A stretch of DNA of 44,617 bases. It comes from Helicobacter rappini. Lineage in GTDB: Bacteria; Campylobacterota; Campylobacteria; Campylobacterales; Helicobacteraceae. The notes under the pieces were generated by a model. The model made no database searches and had not been told where the DNA came from. It was given only the letters and a program-made list of their open reading frames with translations. This document shows positions 18,735 to 26,444 of the stretch, piece by piece (position 1 is the stretch's first letter; each line of letters starts with the position of its first letter). The stretch lies in the NCBI RefSeq assembly GCF_900198625.1, contig NZ_FZPK01000063.1, positions 1 to 44,617 of the forward strand. The letters are read 5' to 3'. A program made the translations under genes and the position numbers.

Positions 18735-19480
18735 TTCAACTCCCAAAAATAAAATTGTGCTATATGTGGATAAGATTTGTTTGAGTCATTGAGATAATCA
18801 TAACCAAAAAGAGGCATCCCAACTTCTTTATTCATTTCTACATCCACAAAATTACTTCCAATCCATAGAGTCGTATGTCTCAGTCTATTGTGCTGCATTC
18901 TCATAGCAACTATACCTTTTCTATTGAAAGACACCAATTCCTTGAAAAAAGCGACATTTTGCTCCTTGCTTGTCATTTCTTTATAAAAATCTTCCGAGCA
19001 GCCACACAATATGGATTGCTTGAGCTTATTATCGAGCTTTTTGGGCTTATGCCAAGCAATACTTAGGGCATTAATAATACCATCAACGGATATGTAATAA
19101 TATTTCCCATTAATATCCCAAAGTCCGCTAGGTAAATCTTTTTTGTTAGCTATTACATTTAGAGGTATTGTGCTGTTATTGAGTGCATAGCTTACTCGTG
19201 TCGCACAAGTATTATATCTATTTGTCCTATCCCCATTATAAAAATTCAATAAAACTTGACTGATTTTTTTATATCTTGCTTCTGCCATAGCATAAGATAA
19301 TTGTTCAACTTCTTCTTGTGTTTCGGGGTGAGTTAATTGATAGGCTTTTATAAACTCACTAGCACCTTCTCTTGTTATCTCCCGATACGCCTTTTCCACA
19401 TTCTCAAAACTCGGTCTTTGAATCCTAATTGTTATCTCTTTATCACCACATTTTACTCTGCACACATTTACATCTAACAT
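18731..19480 (-). CDS. Tae4-type peptidoglycan amidase effector (unit g, intact)
   Basis: Tae4 is a T6SS-delivered NlpC/P60-like amidase that cuts the D-Glu to mDAP bond of peptidoglycan in the periplasm of rival cells. The start chosen is the ATG at 19480 behind AAGGGG. The family order is intact: IQRPSFENVEKAY (the RPxF...AY start motif), catalytic Cys in NTCATRVSYALN (about residue 92), and a catalytic His in LRHTTLWIG (about 202) after KGIVAM, ending FYFWELK. The long region before the Cys and the CGCSEDFY insertion are longer than in the classical enterobacterial forms. It is preceded by an adaptor-tail ORF and followed by its immunity gene with a 4-bp overlap. Confidence 0.85.
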   Translation of the reverse strand: MLDVNVCRVKCGDKEITIRIQRPSFENVEKAYREITREGASEFIKAYQLTHPETQEEVEQLSYAMAEARYKKISQVLLNFYNGDRTNRYNTCATRVSYALNNSTIPLNVIANKKDLPSGLWDINGKYYYISVDGIINALSIAWHKPKKLDNKLKQSILCGCSEDFYKEMTSKEQNVAFFKELVSFNRKGIVAMRMQHNRLRHTTLWIGSNFVDVEMNKEVGMPLFGYDYLNDSNKSYPHIAQFYFWELK

Positions 19481-19490
19481 CACTCGCCCC

Positions 19491-19811
19491 TTAAGCCTTA
19501 AAGATATTCATAATTATAGCTTGATTATCTTGTATTATACCACTTACACTAAAGACCTTATCTAAAGAAGATTCTAATCTTACCTCCACTTCCTCCCCAT
19601 TGCTATACCCTTGTGTAATGATATGTAGATTTACATCACTAGAATGCCTTGAAACTCCTTGCAGTCTTATCATATCATTACCATAGCTAAAACATATCTC
19701 TAGCATCTTCTTTTCTTTGTTTTCTTGTATCCATTGTTTGTAAGAAATGCTTTTATATTTTTTTGTTCTCTCCACACAACTTAAATACTTCTCTTTATAG
19801 CTACTATTCAC
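19491..19811 (-). CDS. Stand-alone adaptor tail domain (beta-sandwich-like) upstream of Tae4
   Basis: The 106-residue product begins at a GTG that overlaps the preceding immunity stop (GTGA). From about residue 36 it matches the C-terminal end of the large PAAR-like protein at 27176-29797: CFSYGNDMIRLQGVSRHSSD, then GYSNGEEVEVRLESS and SGIIQDNQAIIMNIF. The first 35 residues are not from that protein. The NGEEVEVRLE to GIIQDNQA pattern looks like an Ig-like beta-sandwich seen in T6SS and Rhs-linked proteins, and no enzyme motif is present. It ends 11 bp before the start of the intact Tae4 gene. It may be a free-standing loading domain or a relic. Confidence 0.6.
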   Translation of the reverse strand: MNSSYKEKYLSCVERTKKYKSISYKQWIQENKEKKMLEICFSYGNDMIRLQGVSRHSSDVNLHIITQGYSNGEEVEVRLESSLDKVFSVSGIIQDNQAIIMNIFKA

Positions 19812-20218
19812 TTACATTCTTTGCAGTATTTCTTCACTATGCGTTCTACTTCAAACTGATAGCCCGAACCATATCCTGTGCCATAATAAAACATTTTTAT
19901 GCAACCTTTAAAATTTTTATAACTTAACTCTGGATTCTTATCATTAACACCATAAAATTCTTTTTCTGTATCAATATATTGCTTTAGCTCATTAAAAGCG
20001 GTTTTTGAATCCATTATCTTTATCTTATGCCTAGTGGGGTCAAGCGATAAATTATCAAGTTCTTTTTTAATCTCGCTTTCATCATCTATACCCATACAAT
20101 ATGCCAATCCTAACCAACCCAGCTCTGCGACTTTTCTGTAAGAATCCAAAAACTCCTCTGCATTTGCAATGCAAAAACAAAAAAATGGTGTAATACAAAA
20201 TAAGGCTATCTTTTTCAT
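19808..20218 (-). CDS. Tai4-type immunity protein (unit f, without an intact toxin)
   Basis: The 136-residue product starts with a lysine pair and a signal peptide ending near residue 20 (CFCIANAEE). GLAYCMG, then TAFNELKQYIDTEKEF, GCIKMFYYG and the shared end VERIVKKYCKECK give the Tai4 pattern, with C-I-K-M-F in place of the usual C-L-x-L-Y. It lies 3 bp after a Tae4 C-terminal fragment (20222-20447) rather than a whole toxin, so it is an orphan immunity gene here. It is probably kept to protect against a Tae4 variant delivered by relatives. Confidence 0.75.
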   Translation of the reverse strand: MKKIALFCITPFFCFCIANAEEFLDSYRKVAELGWLGLAYCMGIDDESEIKKELDNLSLDPTRHKIKIMDSKTAFNELKQYIDTEKEFYGVNDKNPELSYKNFKGCIKMFYYGTGYGSGYQFEVERIVKKYCKECK

Positions 20219-20221
20219 TAC

Positions 20222-20447
20222 TCACCCTTTTAATTCCCAAAACTGAAAATCCACCACATTATGGTTACCAATTAAATAATTTTCGCTAATCTCAAAGTCC
20301 TCAAAGTGTTTATCTTTTCCATTCCACAAAGTCGTATGTCCCCCTGCATCTACAAAGCCTTTAATTCTCATTACTACAATACCACTTCTATCGAATTTGG
20401 AAAATTCGTTGTTATAAAACTTTGCAACTTCATCTCTAACTTGGTTT
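20222..20447 (-). pseudogene. Tae4 C-terminal fragment (remnant f)
   Basis: Directly after the stop of the immunity gene at 20448, an open frame of about 74 residues resembles the end of Tae4: FYNNEFSKFDRSGIVVM, then DAGGHTTLWNGKDKHFEDF with the catalytic His, ending FQFWELKG and TGA. The N-terminal half with the catalytic cysteine is absent, and there is no sensible start before an internal ATG in VVMRIKG. The last 111 bp are a perfect copy of 20888-20998. It is followed after 3 bp by the orphan immunity gene at 19808. Confidence 0.8.
20231..20341. repeat. 111-bp perfect direct repeat, copy 1
   Basis: This stretch is identical at every base I compared to 20888-20998, in the same orientation and 657 bp away. 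It encodes the Tae4 end from GHTTLWNGKDKHF to FQFWEL. The two copies flank the orphan immunity gene at 20448-20870. Perfect identity in AT-rich accessory DNA implies very recent duplication or gene conversion. Confidence 0.9.
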
Positions 20448-20870
20448 TCATTTACAATCCTTGCAATATTTCTTAACTATGCGTTCTACTTCGTCTTGGT
20501 ATTCTTTGGAGTTTTGAAACATATTCATACATTCCATAATATATATTTGGATCCCTTGTTTATTATTTGTTATTTGATTTTTAGGATTTGAGCGATATTG
20601 AGAGACAAAATTTTGTATGCTTTTAGCAACTTGTTCTTCATTTCTAAGTCCGCCCATTATAGCAAATTTCATAGAACCTCGTTGAAATATATATAAATCA
20701 TATGAGAGTTTCGTTGGCGGAAAGGCTTTCTCTTTTTTATCTACATAACTTTCCTCCAAACAAAAAGCAAAGCCATAATCCTTAAGCTCTTTTACTGCTC
20801 TATCAAATCCATCATAGGCATTGGCATTTAAATAAGATACACACAATAAAATAAATAGAATCTTTTTCAT
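20448..20870 (-). CDS. Tai4-type immunity protein (unit e, without an intact toxin)
   Basis: The start chosen is the ATG at 20870 (MKKILFILLCVSYLNANA, a clear signal peptide) with an AGGGGGAA ribosome site; a longer frame starting at 20897 reads into the toxin remnant. The 140-residue product has GFAFCLEES, a variable middle, MECMNMFQNSKEY and the shared end VERIVKKYCKDCK. It is flanked on both sides by the same 111-bp Tae4 remnant. No complete toxin adjoins it, so it is likely protective only against toxins from other strains. Confidence 0.77.
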   Translation of the reverse strand: MKKILFILLCVSYLNANAYDGFDRAVKELKDYGFAFCLEESYVDKKEKAFPPTKLSYDLYIFQRGSMKFAIMGGLRNEEQVAKSIQNFVSQYRSNPKNQITNNKQGIQIYIMECMNMFQNSKEYQDEVERIVKKYCKDCK

Positions 20871-20881
20871 GTCGATTCCCC

Positions 20882-21002
20882 CTATAATAATTCCCAAAAC
20901 TGAAAATCCACCACATTATGGTTACCAATTAAATAATTTTCGCTAATCTCAAAGTCCTCAAAGTGTTTATCTTTTCCATTCCACAAAGTCGTATGTCCTC
21001 TT
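20882..21002 (-). pseudogene. Tae4 C-terminal fragment (remnant e)
   Basis: A 39-residue frame encodes only the last part of a Tae4 toxin: RGHTTLWNGKDKHFEDFEIS, then NHNVVDFQFWELL and TAG. It begins exactly where the truncated immunity gene at 21003 ends, in another frame, so the join looks like a recombination point. The next immunity gene (ATG at 20870) starts 11 bp after the TAG. Confidence 0.8.
20888..20998. repeat. 111-bp perfect direct repeat, copy 2
   Basis: This is the second copy of the Tae4 3'-end sequence at 20231-20341. Recombination between the copies would remove 657 bp holding the immunity gene at 20448. The reverse event would add further immunity copies. Confidence 0.9.
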
Positions 21003-21380
21003 TCACTTCGCATACTTACCCTTTCTTTGTATCATATCCTCATATTCTTTAGAATTATACATATTCAGACAGGCTACAAAATACCAATTCTTAGGATAAA
21101 GTTCAGGATATTTAAATTGTGGTATATAGCTCTGAATACGCACTCTAACAAAATCAGCAAATCTTTCCTTATCATCAGGGTCAGCTAGTTTAATCACACC
21201 AAAAAGCTTATCAGCATCTGCTATCTCACTTGGCAAATCTTTGTAAAATTCTTTTAAGCAAAGAGTGAATCCAAGATTTTTCCTACTTATAAATCTATGT
21301 TTATCCCATTCTGCATCGCTAGATTCATTACCTACAAGCAAAGAGCAGCCGACAACCATCAATATCACGAAATATCTCAT
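21003..21380 (-). CDS. Tai4-type immunity protein (unit d, altered C-terminus)
   Basis: The 125-residue product begins with a hydrophobic signal containing VVGC near residue 12, so it may be a lipoprotein rather than a cleaved periplasmic protein. The Tai4 pattern is present as LGFTLCLKEFY and VACLNMYNSKEY. The usual ending is replaced by EDMIQRKGKYAK, and the frame ends where the Tae4 remnant at 20882-21002 begins. It follows the shortened Tae4 at 21391 by 10 bp and is its likely partner. The changed tail may or may not affect function. Confidence 0.7.
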   Translation of the reverse strand: MRYFVILMVVGCSLLVGNESSDAEWDKHRFISRKNLGFTLCLKEFYKDLPSEIADADKLFGVIKLADPDDKERFADFVRVRIQSYIPQFKYPELYPKNWYFVACLNMYNSKEYEDMIQRKGKYAK

Positions 21381-21390
21381 AGAATACCCC

Positions 21391-21963
21391 TTATTTTAGC
21401 TCCCAAAAATAAAGCTCTGTTACAATAGCATTTCCGTATAATAAATAATTATTGTATAAATTTTCATCATAATCCAAAAACTTTTTATCTTCCCCGTTCC
21501 ACAATGTAATATGTCCTCCCGCATTACTCCACCCACTAATTATCATTGCTACTACTCCATTTTTGTTAAACCTTGATAATTCATTATTATAGAAATCGAT
21601 ATTTTCTTGCTTGGTTGTCATAGTTTTAGGATTATATGGCTTATCAGCATTGCCCCAAACATTTTTTAATTGGAGGAATTGTCGTATTTCTTTTACTCTC
21701 ATAAAGTAATTATTATTAGCCTTATCCCCAAGAATTAAAGCATTTTGAAAAGCAATCGGTCTGCTCGTTATTTGCTGTCTTGACATATAGTTCTTAAGTG
21801 GCATTCCACCATAGTTAAGTGCATAGCTTAATTTAAAAGCACAAGTATTTATATAAGATTCAGAATCTCTATTAAATTCACGCAAGGCTTGTCCTCCTAC
21901 TTTCTCATACCGCTTTTGTGCTTGGACGGTAGCCCTTAACGTAATATCTTGCAATCTTTCCAT
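21391..21963 (-). CDS. Tae4-type amidase, shortened at the N-terminus (unit d)
   Basis: From the ATG at 21963 the product has 190 residues with the catalytic core complete: RYEKVGGQALREF, the cysteine in NTCAFKLSYALNYGG (about residue 41), GVVAM, and the histidine in GGHITLWNGED, ending YFWELK. The roughly 50-60 residues carrying the RPxF...AY motif of the other three toxins are missing. The frame stays open a little further up to a TTG at 21999 inside the preceding immunity gene. The loss could abolish delivery while leaving activity, or the gene could be a pseudogene. The catalytic residues are all present. Confidence 0.65.
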   Translation of the reverse strand: MERLQDITLRATVQAQKRYEKVGGQALREFNRDSESYINTCAFKLSYALNYGGMPLKNYMSRQQITSRPIAFQNALILGDKANNNYFMRVKEIRQFLQLKNVWGNADKPYNPKTMTTKQENIDFYNNELSRFNKNGVVAMIISGWSNAGGHITLWNGEDKKFLDYDENLYNNYLLYGNAIVTELYFWELK

Positions 21964-22394
21964 ATTTTCCGCTCTGTAAGTCGTTTTATATTTTCGCAAA
22001 CTTCAGCATTTTTACAATATTTCTTTGCTATATTCTCTATCTCATCTTGATACACGCTAGAATTGTACATTAAAAAACAATTATGAAATAATTGTGCCTT
22101 TTCATCATATTTTCTTTTAGGCTTTACAAATTCTATTTTTTGAGTATTGATAAGCATTTTTATTTCATTGATTACATCATTGCGTTTAGAATCATCAAAA
22201 CCAAACCACAATATTGCTTCATCATAAAGCTTTTCTATATCGTATCCCAAGCAATACCCTACTCCCAATGACCTTAGAGCATCTATGTATTCCCTTGCTT
22301 TCAGTAAATGCAACTGAAGCGACATATTATACCTATCGCTACTGCTATACACACAAGAAAGACAGAAGCACAATGCAACAAGAACTTTTTTCAT
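21936..22394 (-). CDS. Tai4-type immunity protein (unit c, C-terminus read into next toxin)
   Basis: The start is the ATG at 22394 (MKKVLVALCFCLSCVYSS signal peptide), overlapping the toxin stop as ATGA. LGVGYCLGYD and NCFLMYNSSVYQ give the Tai4 pattern. The usual end ENIAKKYCK is followed not by DCK and a stop but by about 24 extra residues (NAEVCENIKRLTERKIWKDC...) read out of frame through the beginning of the next Tae4 gene. This points to a deletion that joined the two genes. It is the partner of the intact toxin at 22391-23119. Confidence 0.78.
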   Translation of the reverse strand: MKKVLVALCFCLSCVYSSSDRYNMSLQLHLLKAREYIDALRSLGVGYCLGYDIEKLYDEAILWFGFDDSKRNDVINEIKMLINTQKIEFVKPKRKYDEKAQLFHNCFLMYNSSVYQDEIENIAKKYCKNAEVCENIKRLTERKIWKDCKILR

Positions 22395-23119
22395 AACAAA
22401 TCCCAAAAATATAATTCTTTGATAATGTAATTTGTTCCATCTAAGAAATTATAATAATTAAATTCTACATCGACAAAATTACTTTCATTCCATAGTGTTG
22501 TGTGTCTTAGCCCATCTGTGCCAATCATTGCTACAATGCCTTTTCTTTTAATGGATTGCAATTCTTTAAAAAACTTTTGATTTTCAGCTTTTGAGGTCAT
22601 ATTGTGGTAAAAATCCTCAGAGCAACCACATTGAATCTTGTCTTTTACTTGATTATAAGTGGATTTAGTCCAAGATAACGCTTTCCAATTTAATTTTAGA
22701 AGTTCGATAATGTCAAATACACCCAAATAGTAAGTGTGGTTATCTTTACCTTTGTAGCCTCTGCCTACAACTTGCTTTTTCATATTTTTAATAGGGTGGG
22801 TGTTATAATTCAAGGCATAGCTAATACGCAAGGCACAGGTGTTGTAATATTTATCCATATCACTTATGAATTGTGCGTAAGCATTTCCACCTACCGTTTC
22901 ATATTTCTTTTTAATTAAAGTTAAAGAGTATATTTCGTCAGATTCCTCTTTATTACCTGTTTCAGCATAATGTTTCTTATACGCTTCTTCTGCTTCTATG
23001 CGTCCAACTATATTTATCTCCCTATACGCACTTTCTACACTTACAAAATCTGGTCTTTGAATCCTAATTGTTATCTCTTTATCACCACATTTTACTCTAC
23101 ACACATTTGTATCTAACAT
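22391..23119 (-). CDS. Tae4-type peptidoglycan amidase effector (unit c, intact)
   Basis: The start chosen is the ATG at 23119 with an AAAGGAT ribosome site. The motifs are IQRPDFVSVESAYREI, KYETVGGNAY, the catalytic Cys in NTCALRISYALN (about 95), CGCSEDFYHNMTSK, GIVAM, and the catalytic His in LRHTTLWNESNFVDVEF, ending YFWDLL. The first 24 residues are almost the same as those of unit g (NVCRVKCGDKEITIRIQRP), while the middle is different, a mosaic pattern. An adaptor-tail remnant adjoins upstream (TGATG overlap) and the immunity gene adjoins downstream (ATGA overlap). It would act on peptidoglycan in the target periplasm. Confidence 0.85.
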   Translation of the reverse strand: MLDTNVCRVKCGDKEITIRIQRPDFVSVESAYREINIVGRIEAEEAYKKHYAETGNKEESDEIYSLTLIKKKYETVGGNAYAQFISDMDKYYNTCALRISYALNYNTHPIKNMKKQVVGRGYKGKDNHTYYLGVFDIIELLKLNWKALSWTKSTYNQVKDKIQCGCSEDFYHNMTSKAENQKFFKELQSIKRKGIVAMIGTDGLRHTTLWNESNFVDVEFNYYNFLDGTNYIIKELYFWDLL

Positions 23120-23470
23120 CACTTATCCTTTGAGCTTAACACATTCATAATTATAGCTTGATTATCTTGTATTATGCCACTTACACTAAGCTTTTTCCCT
23201 TGAATCTCCAATGTTGTATGTATCTCCTCCCCATTGCTATACCCTTGTGTTTTTATATGCAAATTCACATCTTGTGTGTGTCTTGAATCTCCTTGCAATC
23301 TTGTCGTATCATCTCCATAACTAAAATATATCTCTAATATTTCTTTCTCTTGTTTCTCTTTGTCTTGTTTCTCTTGTGTTTCTTTAGACTCTTTGCTTTC
23401 TGTATTTGTATGTAAGAGATTTGCTTGTGTATTCCTCTATTTCCTCCCCAAATCCAACACCTTGCCTATA
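23119..23470 (-). pseudogene. Remnant of the PAAR-like adaptor tail
   Basis: The minus strand encodes TQANLLHTNTESKESKETQE, a lysine/glutamine-rich stretch, then IYFSYGDDTTRLQGDSRHTQ and SGIIQDNQAIIMN, ending SSKDK and TGA. It matches the C-terminal end of the adaptor at 27176-29797. No start codon is available: a TAG precedes TQANLL in frame, and the upstream GFGEEIEE piece continues in another frame, so a single-base change has broken it. It abuts the Tae4 start at 23119, as the intact tail does at 27176. Confidence 0.75.
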
Positions 23471-23502
23471 TAGCCCTTATGTTTCCCAATCATTCTCTTA
23501 CC

Positions 23503-23919
23503 TTATTTGTTTTTAATTCGATACAGCAAAATAATCTCAATATACATCAAGCAAAAAGGTGTAAAATGTATTAGAAAACTGAAAAGTCTATGTCTCTGAA
23601 AAAATAAACAAAAAAGAAAGAAATAGATTATAAAAATAGTAAAAATAATCAAAAGAAAATTTATGCCTTGATATTTGCTGTATAGCAAATAACAAAAGAA
23701 GCTATATACAAGAAGAAAACAAAATGCTGTTGTGATTGAGTACTGTATAAATATACCAAACCCACCATATCTGGTATCAAACACATAAAAATCTTTCTTG
23801 TTAAACAATTCAAGGGCTATAAAGTTCAGCAGTTTAATGCCATAATCCGCAACCAATAAGCCCACAACAAAATTAACAAAAATTAAAAATACAAATAAAT
23901 ATACACGCCTACCAAGCAT
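23503..23919 (-). CDS. Four-helix membrane protein, probable immunity to the chimeric toxin
   Basis: The product is almost entirely hydrophobic, with four predicted membrane helices (about residues 5-25, 55-80, 88-108 and 112-132 from MLGRRVYLF) and an RIKNK end. The ATG at 23919 has GGAAGAG in front and overlaps the end of the toxin gene by 11 bp; an ATG at 23934 is the alternative. I do not recognise the family. Its place directly after a toxin-like gene, with overlapping ends, supports an inner-membrane immunity role, which would fit a toxin acting at or across the membrane. Confidence 0.6.
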   Translation of the reverse strand: MLGRRVYLFVFLIFVNFVVGLLVADYGIKLLNFIALELFNKKDFYVFDTRYGGFGIFIQYSITTAFCFLLVYSFFCYLLYSKYQGINFLLIIFTIFIIYFFLFCLFFQRHRLFSFLIHFTPFCLMYIEIILLYRIKNK

Positions 23920-25381
23920 AAACTTCTCTTCCATCAGAATCTAATGCTAATAAAGAAGGATTGGGCTTTAAATCTATAAAAATCCAGTCGTTATGAGTGG
24001 GATACACTCTTTTTTCTTTTATTTTATATTTTCTTATAGCAAAATTTAAGCCTCTATCTACCATTTTATTATCATAATTATCGGCAAGTTCATCTTTTGG
24101 AATTGATAAAATACCTATTTGTCTCATTTTTCCTTTAATGGGGTCGCCGTCATAAAAATAATATTTATTGTCTATAACTCCTCGTTTTGCGTCTTTGGGT
24201 CCAGCATAAGACAAGAGATTCCTATACACTCCAATAGCATAGGGTATCTGCCCCACTGCATCAGCCCAATATGGAATCCCCTCCATTGAGACGAGAATAA
24301 AGCCTCTAGCACCTTTGGGAGATTGCTTCCAATCGCCACTGCCACCACTCTGAAAAGATGAGCTAAATCTATCCACTTCCGCAAACTCCACAATATCCCT
24401 CCAAGTGAAGTATAATACACCTAGCCCCTTACATTTTGTTTTATCTTGTAAATCAGGATTCACATCTAAAAGTTTATGATAATTCTCTGCACTGCTTTCA
24501 AACCATTGAATCCCTTTGTTATAAAGCTGTCTTACAGTAAGCCTAGTTTCTGTTATTCCTTTTCTCTCTATACTAAAGAGATAGATTCCTTTTTTATTGA
24601 ATATTTGGATTGTATCATTTCTTTCCCCAAACGCCAATTCATAAGCCAAAGTATCATCATTACTCGCTATAAGAATGCCTTGTGATATATCTATTTTTTC
24701 CTCTATTTCCTTTTCCTCCACTTCCTCCCCATAGCTCCAATACTTCTCTTTATATCCTCCATTGATAATCTTAAGTGTGAGTAGAGAATCTATGATTTGT
24801 TGCTTTGTATTATTTTGAGAATCTTTTTGCTTAGATTGTGTGCTAGATTCTTTAGATTCTCTAGTTTGTCTTTGTCTATCTTTGGATTCTATGAGAGAAT
24901 CTAATCCATTGGCTAATGCAATCTCTAGTCTTTGTGCTTTATAAGGTGTGTGGAGTGTGAGGATAGTAGCATTACTAGGATTAGAATCTAATCCTATTTT
25001 TGCATAGTCTTTTATGTCTAAATCTTTATGATAGCAATATTCATATACATATGTATATCTACCAACTCCATATTCTTTATCTTGGTATTCTTTATAGGCT
25101 TCTTTATAGATTTTTGGAATCTTTTGTGGGATAAGAAGTATAACTAAAAGCATATTAGAATCCAGCTGTAAAGATACATATTTATACATATATTCTTTCA
25201 TAAAAGATTGTTTAAGATTGGAATGCAATATAGAGAGTATATCTTGCAATGCTTTATCTAAGTTATGTATATCATGTAAATCTTTAGTATCTTTAGCTAT
25301 ATCAATAGTGATAGAATCTAGTGGAGTGTCATTATGAGATTCTATAAGTGTCATATGAAATTGGTAACTCATAAAAACCAT
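23909..25381 (-). CDS. Chimeric effector: adaptor fragment joined to an unknown toxin domain
   Basis: Residues about 14-210 of 490 are a copy of the middle of the adaptor at 27176-29797 (NDTPLDSITIDIAKDTKDLH, then GVGRYTYVYEYCYHKDLDIK and INGGYKEKYW). From about 220 on the sequence is new: LAYELAFGERNDTIQIFNKK, RLTVRQLYNKGIQWFESSAE, GSGDWKQSPKGARGF, PYWADAVGQIPYAIGVYRN and VYPTHNDWIFIDLKPNP. The PAAR-like part is missing. The SGDWK to ADAVGQIPYA part faintly recalls polymorphic toxin type 44, but I am not sure. The ATG overlaps the preceding Tai4 stop (TAATG), and the next gene is a membrane immunity candidate. Confidence 0.62.
   Translation of the reverse strand: MVFMSYQFHMTLIESHNDTPLDSITIDIAKDTKDLHDIHNLDKALQDILSILHSNLKQSFMKEYMYKYVSLQLDSNMLLVILLIPQKIPKIYKEAYKEYQDKEYGVGRYTYVYEYCYHKDLDIKDYAKIGLDSNPSNATILTLHTPYKAQRLEIALANGLDSLIESKDRQRQTRESKESSTQSKQKDSQNNTKQQIIDSLLTLKIINGGYKEKYWSYGEEVEEKEIEEKIDISQGILIASNDDTLAYELAFGERNDTIQIFNKKGIYLFSIERKGITETRLTVRQLYNKGIQWFESSAENYHKLLDVNPDLQDKTKCKGLGVLYFTWRDIVEFAEVDRFSSSFQSGGSGDWKQSPKGARGFILVSMEGIPYWADAVGQIPYAIGVYRNLLSYAGPKDAKRGVIDNKYYFYDGDPIKGKMRQIGILSIPKDELADNYDNKMVDRGLNFAIRKYKIKEKRVYPTHNDWIFIDLKPNPSLLALDSDGREVYAW
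24895..25350. repeat. About 450-bp direct repeat shared with 27590-28042
   Basis: The DNA encoding the adaptor middle in the chimeric effector is nearly identical over its core (about 24960-25330) to the corresponding stretch of the large adaptor gene at about 27655-28030, in the same orientation. Differences are scattered single bases, with more divergence near both ends. The two copies flank the Tae4/Tai4 units a and b. Confidence 0.8.
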
Positions 25382-25809
25382 TATTTCTTTTCATTTCGGT
25401 GTTTCTCTACTATTGCTTTAAATTTCTCTTGAATCTCGTTGTTGTAATAGATTTTTTCAAAGCACGTATTAACTCTCCCCTTATCAAAAGTTTCATATTC
25501 TAGATTTTTGTCAATATAGGCTTTTATTTCTTTAAAAGCTTGATTACCAAAAAGTTGCACCATATTGTCTATATGGTGTGGGTTTTTTGTTTCTTTTCTT
25601 GCTTTGCATTTGGGCATTTGATACATTTTATTTTCATTAGAAACATAACCTAAGCAATACATCAATGCCCATCTTACATAATATGTAGTAGGCTCTTTAC
25701 TAAACTCATTTTCTGCTGACATTTGTTTTCCCGCATACGCCTTTGTTTCATCAAGGCAAAAAGCCAAACCAAATGATATGCCCAAAAAACATATAACTAT
25801 ATATTTCAT
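25381..25809 (-). CDS. Tai4-type immunity protein (unit b, without an intact toxin)
   Basis: The start chosen is the ATG at 25809 (MKYIVICFLGISFGLAFC signal peptide), overlapping the stop of a Tae4 fragment as ATGA. The product has WALMYCLGYV, then GNQAFKEIKAYIDKN and a CFEKIYYNNEIQ segment in the place of the Tai4 CLxLYxSKE motif. The C-terminus FKAIVEKHRNEKK differs from the VKKYCKDCK of its neighbours. It is a divergent Tai4 with only a toxin fragment before it, so it is an orphan immunity gene. Confidence 0.68.
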   Translation of the reverse strand: MKYIVICFLGISFGLAFCLDETKAYAGKQMSAENEFSKEPTTYYVRWALMYCLGYVSNENKMYQMPKCKARKETKNPHHIDNMVQLFGNQAFKEIKAYIDKNLEYETFDKGRVNTCFEKIYYNNEIQEKFKAIVEKHRNEKK

Positions 25810-26012
25810 CTTGCAATCTCCCAAAAATAAAATTGTGCTATATGTGGATAAGATTTGTTTGAGTCATTGAGATAATCATAGCCAAAAAGGTATAAAGATA
25901 TATCAACCTCCTTATTCATTTCCACATCTACAAAATTACCTCCATTCCAAAGGGTTGTATGTCTTACTCTATTACCTTGCAATCTCATTGCTACAATACT
26001 TTTTGCATAGAA
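25806..26012 (-). pseudogene. Tae4 C-terminal fragment (remnant b)
   Basis: In the frame that continues past the stop of the preceding Tai4 gene, the sequence reads FYAKSIVAMRLQGNRVRHTT, then LWNGGNFVDVEMNKEV and YPHIAQFYFWEIAR. It is the last third of a Tae4 with the catalytic His but no Cys half. Its end is close to that of the intact toxin at 18731 (NDSNKSYPHIAQFYFWE in both), which shows which toxin type it came from. An internal ATG at 25988 could start a 60-residue peptide. Confidence 0.8.
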
Positions 26013-26441
26013 TCACTTGCAATCCTTGCAGTATTTTTTGACTATGCGTTCTACTTCGTCTTGGTATTCTTTAGAGTCATAGAGATTTAGGCAGGTATAA
26101 AATCTACTAAAGTTTGATTTTTGATAATGATGCAATAATGTTTTATCGGTGATTGTAGCCTTATTGTCTATGTATGGCTTAAGGTCTGCTATTATATCCT
26201 CTCCATACGGAACGCCCAATTTATATCTATACCAACCCATAATCATAATATTAGGCTGTGTCTTATCAAAATTATTGCCCTTAATACAATACTCCATACC
26301 TATTCTTTTTATAATTTTTATTTTTTTATCATAAGAATAGGCTACTTTATCCACTTTCCCTACAAGCTCTCTGTTAAATTCTATATCATCGGCATTTAGA
26401 TACATAAAAAACACACAACAAAACCATATCACTTTTTTCAT
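26013..26441 (-). CDS. Tai4-type immunity protein (unit a)
   Basis: The 142-residue product has a signal peptide (MKKVIWFCCVFFMYLNADD), IGMEYCIKGNN, IIADLKPYIDN, TCLNLYDSKEYQ and the shared end VERIVKKYCKDCK. It starts 4 bp after the stop of the intact Tae4 at 26445, so it is the cognate immunity. Its 3' end is nearly identical at the DNA level to those at 18330 and 20448, while the middle is divergent. Confidence 0.82.
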   Translation of the reverse strand: MKKVIWFCCVFFMYLNADDIEFNRELVGKVDKVAYSYDKKIKIIKRIGMEYCIKGNNFDKTQPNIMIMGWYRYKLGVPYGEDIIADLKPYIDNKATITDKTLLHHYQKSNFSRFYTCLNLYDSKEYQDEVERIVKKYCKDCK

Positions 26442-26444
26442 TTT

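Noticed and set aside
23909-24720. Naming the new domain as polymorphic toxin type 44
   Set aside because: The likeness is limited to a few residues (SGDWK, ADAVGQIPYA), too little without a profile comparison.
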